NCBI RefSeq assembly: GCF_045679555.1
Contig: NC_092098.1
Span: forward strand, 16,320,538 to 16,384,537
DNA length: 64,000 bases
Source of the DNA: Salvelinus alpinus
Lineage: Eukaryota; Chordata; Actinopteri; Salmoniformes; Salmonidae
Direction: 5' to 3'
The translations under genes were made by a program, and so were the position numbers. Of this stretch, positions 28,601-37,600 are shown piece by piece. Below the pieces are notes generated by a model. That model was not told the DNA's origin and ran no database searches. It saw only the letters and a list, made by a program, of their open reading frames with translations. Numbering within the stretch: position 1 is the first letter of the stretch; each line of letters begins with the position of its first letter.

Positions 28601-31600
28601 TATGTACAGTACATACAGTACATGCACTTCATAGACAGTACATAAACTATATATATAGTATATACAATATAAATACAGTACATACGATGTATATACAGTA
28701 CATACAGTACATACACTATATACACTATATGTACTGTACAAACACTATATGTACTGTACAAACACTATATATACAGTACATGCAATATGTATACAGTACA
28801 TACAATACATATAGTACATACACTATATACAGTACATACAATACATATAGTACCTACACTATATATACAGTACATGAAGTATATACATTATATATACAGT
28901 AAATACAGTATATACACTATATATAGTACATACAGCATGTACACTATATATACAGTACATACAGTACATACACAATATATACAGTACATACAGTACACAT
29001 ACAGTGCATACAGTACATACACAATAAATACAGTACATACAGTACATACACTATACATACAGTACAAACTCTATACATACAGTACATACATAATACATAC
29101 AGTACATACAGTACATACACTATACATACAGTACATACAGTACATACACTATACATACAGTACAAACTCTATACATACAGTACAAACTCTATACATACAG
29201 GACATACACTATATATACAGTACATAAAGTACATATACAGTGCATAAACTATAGATACAGTAAATACAGTATTTACACTATACATACAGTACATACACTA
29301 AACACAGAGTACGTGCACTATATATACAGTACATACACTAAATATACAGTACATACAGTACATACACTATATACACATAGACACATACACATGTACATAC
29401 ACTATATATACAGTATATACAGAACATACACTATGTACAGTACATACAGTACATGCACTTCATAGACAGTACATACACTATATATATAGTATATACAATA
29501 TAAATACAGTACATACACTGTATATACAGTACATACGGTACATACACTATATGTACTGTACAAACACTATATATACAGTACATGCAATATGTATACAGTA
29601 CATACAATACATATATTACATACACTATATACAGTACATACAATACATATAGTACCTACACTATATATACAGTACATACAATACATATAGTACCTACACT
29701 ATATATACAGTACATACACTATATATACAGTACAAACAGTTCATACACTATGAATATTGTACATGCACTATATATACAGTAAATACAGTACATACAGTAT
29801 ATATACAGTACATACAGTTCATACACTATATATACAGTACATACTCTATATATACAGTACATACTCTATATATACAGTACATACTCTATATATGCAGTAC
29901 TTACAGTACATACAGTACTTACACTATATATACAGTACATACACAACATATGCAGTACATACAATATGTATACAGTACATACAGTACATACACTATATAT
30001 ACATTATATATATTATATATACAGCACATACACCATATAAACAGTAAATACACTATACATACAGTAATGCAATATATACACTATATATAGAGTAAATACA
30101 GTACATACACAATATTTACAGTACATACAGTGATAGCCAAGCGTAGCGGTGGTAAGGTTTCACTCCATGGTGCTGAAAGGAATGTTGGGACAGCTTTATG
30201 TAGGCCCTTACAGTTTGTGGGCACTGTTTGTCACCGTTATAGTGCAATTAATGTATTGTTTAGTGTTGTGTTGTGTAGTGACTTTGCTGGCATGCTTCTA
30301 AAAAAATATTGGGGAGTTTGTCCCAGCAAGATTTACATGCTAAAATCACCACTGGCACACACACGCATGCAGGCACACACGCACACACGCAGACACACAG
30401 ATTATGTTATACAAACATGTAACAACGACGACGACAAACATAAATACATATGACACAAAGACCTAGGACTTCCTGCAGCTGTTCCTGCTAGCTTCACCTC
30501 TCTTACAAACACGCATTCAGCTATGCAGCTGAGCCCCCTGTGATGACATCTGCTCCCATCTCTCTCCAACAAAACCAAATACAGATTGGCCTTTAACTTC
30601 CACTTACATACAGTATATACACTATAAATACAGTACATACACTACAGTCATGGCCAAAAGTTTTGAGAATGACACAAATATGAATTTCCACAAAGTTTGC
30701 TGCTTCAGTGTCTTTAGTTATTTTTGTCAGATGTTACTATGGAATACTGAAGTATAATTACAAGCATTTCATAAGGCTTTTATTTACAATTACATGAAGT
30801 TGATGAAAAGATTCAATATTTGCAGTGTTGACCCTTCTTTTTCAAGACCTCTGCAATCCGCCCTGGCATGCGGTCAATTAACTTCTGGGCCACATCCTGA
30901 CTGATGGCAGCCCATTCTTGCATAATCAATGCTTGGAGTTTGTCCGAATTTGTGGGGTTTTGTTTGTCCTCCCGCCTCTTGAGGATTGACCACAAGTTCT
31001 CAATGGGATTAAGGTCTGGGGAGTTTCCTGGCCACGGACCCAAAATATCGATGTTTTGTTCCCCGAGCCACTTAGTTATCACTTTTGCCTTATGGCAAGG
31101 TGCTCCATCATGCTGGAAAAGGCATTGTTCGTCACCAAACTGTTCCTGGATGGTTGGGAGAAGTTGCTCTTGGAGGATGTGTTGGTACCATTCTATATTC
31201 ATGGCTGTGTTCTTAGGCAAAATTGTGAGTGAGCCCACTCCCTTGGCTGAGAAGCAACCCCACACTTGAATGGTCTCAGGATGCTTTACTGTTGGCATGA
31301 CACAGGACTGATGGTAGCGCTCACCTTGTCTTCTCCGGACAAATAGTGCATACACTATTTATACAGTAAATACAGTGTGTACGCTATATATACAGTATGT
31401 TCAGTACATACAGTATACATACAGTACATACAGTTCATACACTATATATACAGTTCAAACACTATATATACAGTACATACACTATATATACAATACCTAC
31501 GCTACACATACAGTACATACAGTACATATACAGCACATACAGTACATAGACTGTGTAAACAGTACATACACTGTATATACAGTACATACAGTACATACAC

Positions 31601-34600
31601 GATATATTGTGTAGTGGCAACATCTAGAAGCAACAACGGCTCAGTCGCAGAGTGGTAGGGGTTTGGCGGATGCCAGGAGAACGCTACCTGCCCCAATGCA
31701 TAGTGCCAACTGTAAAGTTTGGTGGAGGAGGAATAATGGTCTGGGGCTGTTTTTCATGGTCGGGCTAGGCCCCTTAGTTCCAGTGAAGGGAAATCTTAAT
31801 GCTACAGCATACAAAAACATTCTAGACGAGTCTGTGCTTCCAACTTTGTGGCAACCGTTTGGGCAAGGCCCTTTCCTGTTTGAGCATGACAATGCCCACA
31901 TGCACAAAGCGATGTCCATACAGAAATGGTTTGTCAAGATTGGTGTGGAAGAACTTGATTGGCCTGCACAGAGCCCTGACTTCAACCCCATCGAACACCT
32001 TTGGGATGAATTGGATCGCCGACTGCGAGCAGCAAAGGGGGGACCAAATCCATATTAATATCCATGATTTTGGAATGAGATGTTCGATGAGCAGGTGTCC
32101 ACATATTTCTGTTCATGTCGTGTATATAACGGCTGACATTTCATTCACCCATTTTGCCATTCACTTACACACCAAGCTGACATGGGGACAATTGAACTCC
32201 ACGTAATGTTGTTCCTGTATTTAAACATTCCTCTGTGTGTGGACCACACAACTCTAAGGACTTCTGCCAGGTAAGAAGAGCACAATTCTGTATCTATTGT
32301 AACCTCTACTTTTCCTGGAACTCCGTGAGAGCATATTTCCGTTTTTTTATCATAAATAAATAATCACCCTCCTGAGGCCATAATCAGTGAATTATAGCGG
32401 TCTGTGTCTCTGACAGACACTGCAGGGTCAGACACAGGGCGGTAACAGGCTCTGCGGGACACAGACGGTCCGTCTCCAGAATAAATAACTCTACTTGTCC
32501 TTCCTTACTCTCAGCAGGGTCATGATTGAAAACACTTTCTATAATTCTGTAACTGAGATGATTTATAATCACATCTCTCAGGTCTGACTGCAGGAGAACA
32601 GACCCTTCATCTAGGGAAAACAAGACAATACGAGACACAAGGGCTTGACCATACAGAGAGGTTGACTACATGAATGTAACTACAGTAAACTATGTACTAC
32701 AACCCACTGGGCACACCACGTAATTTCAACATGGACATTTGGGAAATATTTGGTTGAGACAGTGATCAATTCCAATTGAAAAACAATGTCTGAGTTTTGG
32801 TTATCACTTTGCTTTCAACCATTTAAAAGCACAAGAAAGTTCAAATGGGAATACAATGTAAGATATTTTGTATTTAAATATAACGTGTTATCACTGTGCT
32901 TCATCTAATAGCACAACCAAATAGCCTGGATTGCAGTTGAGATTACATTAAAAGCGGTCAATGCTGTTTGTGATTCTGCGCAAATTATTACAGCAATATT
33001 GGGAAGATCTCCACAGACCTGTGACCTTTGCATGCTATCTTGAACATGCGTTCTTCCTATGATTACATAAGATTACATTTATAGTCACAATGTGGCCATG
33101 GATGTGTTACTCATTTTAAGGTTGAATAAATAGTTCCGTTAGTTTGAAAGATAGACTTAACTTTAGGCTTTTTACTGTATTGCAAAAGTAATCCTGAATT
33201 TTGTTTGGTTGTCAACGCAACCAAATATCAACATTTGAAGGAGATGTATCATCTGTGCCACTGATTTAGTCTGGATTTAATTCCAGTTTGTCTAATTCAT
33301 ATTTGATATGTTGGATTCACGTCTCCATCTCAACCAAAATTCTAAGTTAACGAATAGGACTAAATCACATCAAACTTTAAATGCACTTTTATTCAAGTTT
33401 GATGTGATTTAGTCATATTCTTTAACTTAGATTTTTGTTTGAGATGGAGGCGTGAATCTTACATATAAATGATTAAATTGAAGATTAAATTTGAAATCAA
33501 CCAACGTTTGAAACCGTCGGCATATACAGTACAGGATGTATTGTCTATTTTTAGTTGAACCCTGGGTTGAATATAAAACAATAGCTGTTGATGACTTTGC
33601 AAGTGGTACTGTACATATACCTAAATATGGATGATACTGTACATGACTTATAAAGTATGGTTACATTTCATTTGCTCTCCCTTTCAAAGGACTTCGATAG
33701 CAACAGTGAATCTCTTTAGTTAATGATAATTTCTCAATCATCATTCTCACGATAGCACATTGGTAGCAGTCAGGGACAAATATCAAAGCTGGGCTTGGTT
33801 AAAACCCTGCATGGGAGACCAAATGGATAACTGTAAAAAGATCAATTCTCCAGTAGGAGGTGCTGCCTAACCTATAGTTTCTGATAGTGGATATAACGTA
33901 GAAGATCTGATGTTGTTTCGAATTTCACCCTCAAAACATAGAAACACCAGCTAACTACAGCACAGGTAACTCCAGAGGAAGCTGTACAGGGAGGGAGTGT
34001 GCGTTCCCTTTGAGGAAAGTCTGTTAAATGTGTCTGCCCTAATGTGCTGTGCTGCCGTTGCCAGGTGGTGAAGATCAATGTGTGCTACTGGAAGGAGAAG
34101 GTTCCGGGCACATATGACATCAGCAGCCGCTTCCCTTGCTTTGTCCAGTTGGGAGTGGAGGGATCGCAGTACCACTTCTATGGCCTCCCCTCCAATGAGT
34201 ACCCAGGCCTGATGAAGGTGAGGAACACTGCCTGGATACGGAAAGTATCACCTACTAACACTGAATAATGCAGCAACTATTAGAGTGCCATTTCCTTGGA
34301 CAAAATGACTGCTGTCCTGTAGAGGGGATAGGCTGAAAGCAGCATTCCTTCACACTGTAATCAGATCCCTATTGTGAGGAATGAATACACAGAGGACGCT
34401 GTTTGTAGGGTTTGAGTGTATATCCCTAAGGATACATTGCATTGCATTTAGCTATCAGACAAATCCCACTTTCTACCCTTAATAAGACTTTAGAATATCA
34501 AACCAACTAACGCATGTAATTAAGTCATACACCTCCATGGTGAGAGATTCAGAATGTCTCTATGCTTCAGTAGTGGTATTGTCCTTGTGTTCATCAGATC

Positions 34601-37600
34601 TGCTACCACATGGGCAGTGAGACGGAGCCCGACGAGAGGGACCGACAGACAGACAGGACGGACGTCAATCTCCTGTCCCAGTTTGTGTCCCGCTACCTCC
34701 CGGGCCTGGAGCCAGAGCCAGCTGTGGTGGAGAGCTGCCTGTACACGGTCAGTCAGACTACTGCCGTCCAGTGGTGATTTTAGCATGGAAATCTTGGTGG
34801 GGCAAACTCCCCCCCCCAAAAATGTGATCCATGCCAGCAAAGCCACTACACAACACAACACAAAAAAAATACAATAATTGCACTATAACAGTGACAAACG
34901 GTGCCCACAAACTGTTACGGTCTACATAAAGCTGTCCCAACAGCAGAGATTTCTTTTCAGCACCATGGAGTGAATCCTTACCACTACTACACCTGGCTAT
35001 CAGTGGAGCCTTGTCTGGCAGATAAACAGTTCATTCAGCCTCATTTAATTCCCTTCAAAAAACATAACTGATATGGCTGACTTGCTTAAACAAATGTGTT
35101 TTCTAATGACAATTGAGATGTACAAACTATGGCATAAGGGGACGACGAGCGGATAAGAGACAATCCGTAATTTAAATGAAGACATTAATGAGCGAGCTCA
35201 AATGGACGTAGTCAATATAACTATTTCTTCAGCACTTTTGAAATGTACAGTGACGGAATTCAGAACATGGGCTGTTCTTACAGTATTCTCCCTGTACACC
35301 AAGTCAGAACCGTAGGATAAAAAAATAGGGCATTTATAAGCAGACACTGAAAGCTCTTACAATATTCAATGATTACATTTCTCTAAAACAGACTATAGGC
35401 TACTGTACATGTGCACCACTAAATCAGAACAGTAGGCTAAGTTCTGAGGGGGAAAGGGACCAAATTATTAGGGTGAGGCACATGGGCTACTACCAGCTTA
35501 CTACACAACATACACTTAGTATTGCTTTCTTAGCTACATTATACATAAATCCCTGGCATATTACATCATTTATGCAGCAGCATACAAGATGTTTTTGGAC
35601 TCCCCATTGTTGTGCTGTGCTCACATGAACAGGAAGGTTGCGTGGTGGTCCTTGTGGGCAAATTTTGTCATCAAACTTTGTCATCAAAGTCTAGCATTCT
35701 CTGGATTTATGGTGCTTTCAAGACAACTGGGAACTCGGGAAAAAGGTTGAATCATGACGTCAGTGATCTTCACATCGGAGCTCTAGAAAGAGGCCCGAGT
35801 TCCGACTTGGAATTCCGAGTTAGATGGCCATTCAAATGTATTTTCCCGATCGGAGCTCATTTTTTTCAGAGTTCCCAGTTGTCTTGAAGTCACTGAAGTC
35901 GGAGATTTCCCAGTTCCAAGTTTCCAGCTGTTTTGAACACGGCAGAAGTCATGCTGGATTGACAGCATGGCCAATGTATTCAACCTTTTCTGGCCCATTG
36001 TGTTGAATGTTTATCCTTTTAAGCTAGGAAAAGAGACCCTTAAACCCAGAATTTGACCACACACCCACTCCACTGAATAGCAGGCTAGTGATTGTTTTGC
36101 AATGCTTGCAGTTAGCCACTCATTCCTTCCAAACCACTCATTGTTGCATTTGCGATTTCCAACTGGTTGTGTAATGTTTATGTCCAATGGCTGATGAGCA
36201 TTGATACGTTTTATCTATTATTTATTTTCATATGACAAGGATTGAAAAGGATTTGCCAGTAGATTGTCAACGTGATTCATGATGATGACTGCTTGTCTAG
36301 CTTGCTAGCTAAGATTGGAAAGTATGATGTTGACATGATCAGTCCAATCAAAGCTATGGTAGATATAACTTGATTTGATGTCATTTTATCTGTGGCCAAC
36401 TTAATGGCAGCACCCAAGGGGCTTGAATTATAAATGTTTTGCTAAACAGGTGGGGCTCTGAATGACGGGTCGCCACTGCTGCCGTCTCTGTACTACAGTA
36501 ACCCAGAGCTGAACATTTCACTAGATGGATTAATCCTCACAAATCTAACTAGAGACTTAGCTGTCTGACTAAACCATCAATATCATTAGTATTGGCTATT
36601 TTCAGAGCGTCGATAGAGGCTATCAACAATAACTGTAGAATGTGTTAATTCTAACAGCACTCATGACATTATGATTACAATGTTCTGTTGAGTGACTCAA
36701 TTGAGCGTGCGGATGGAACACAAGGTTAAGTTCAGCAATCCAGTTTGGATTCATGTAATTAGAATGAAAGCATGTGGCAAACTCTCAGAGAGACTCTAAA
36801 CAACATTATTGAAGAGAGAACACGGAGACACATTTTCAGTACTCAAAACAACCCTCCATGTGCTTCAACAATGACTCTTAATATTCTTGATTTACACGTA
36901 GATAAAATGTGGATAAGTTTACTGTACACAGGTGTACATTTTACAAGGAGTATGCATGCTCTCTTGTTGCCTGCAGGTCACACCAGACCATCACTTTGTT
37001 CTAGATCGTCACCCTCACCACAACAACATCATCATTGGAGCAGGATTCTCAGGTATTTTACAGGAGTCCCTGTGTATTCACCTCTCACGGTACTGTGTTC
37101 TCAAATCTCTGTACAATATCTATCTGCACATTCCAGCATCGAGGAACCATATCCCTAAAACCTACAGCCAAATGGCAACTTGTGTAAGTTTCTGCCGGCC
37201 CCTCAGTTGAAAGCCAGGTTTGTTGCCTGGCTGCGTCCCTTTTCATATTGGCAGAGTGTACTAATCCAGACTGGAAGACCATTCACTCAGACCAGGAGAG
37301 ACTTCCCAGAATGATTTCTGTCTGTTCAGCGGCTTCTGCTAAAGAATTCTGCGATTAAACTTGTAATTAATTTCTGCTCTTAAACAGTTTATATCTACGA
37401 CCCGTACAGCTTGGGGGGTTAGGAACTCCACCAAGCTCTGCCACAGCCCTGGCATGGTGCCAAAGCTATTCATCTTGCGGTGCATTGTCTTGCATGTAAC
37501 GACACAACTGGAAAAACAACCGGCAGTCTGCTACGCTTAGTGTGCTCTATTGTTCTTTCAGCCTCCTCATATTCCTGGGGTTTAGGGTTTATTACAAGTG

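Larger units (their letters stand above)
32126..34064 (+). other. PIPOX intron, end of the large intron
   Basis: From about 32700 it holds a dispersed non-autonomous repeat that includes the hairpin at 33313–33460. I see no coding exon before 34065. Confidence 0.5.

Noticed and set aside
21742..30047. Dozens of long open frames rich in Tyr, Ile, His, Thr, Cys and Val on both strands
   Set aside because: They are translations of the TACAGTACATAC-type satellite. The motif words contain few stops, frames are open simultaneously on both strands, and there is no non-repeat sequence in them.
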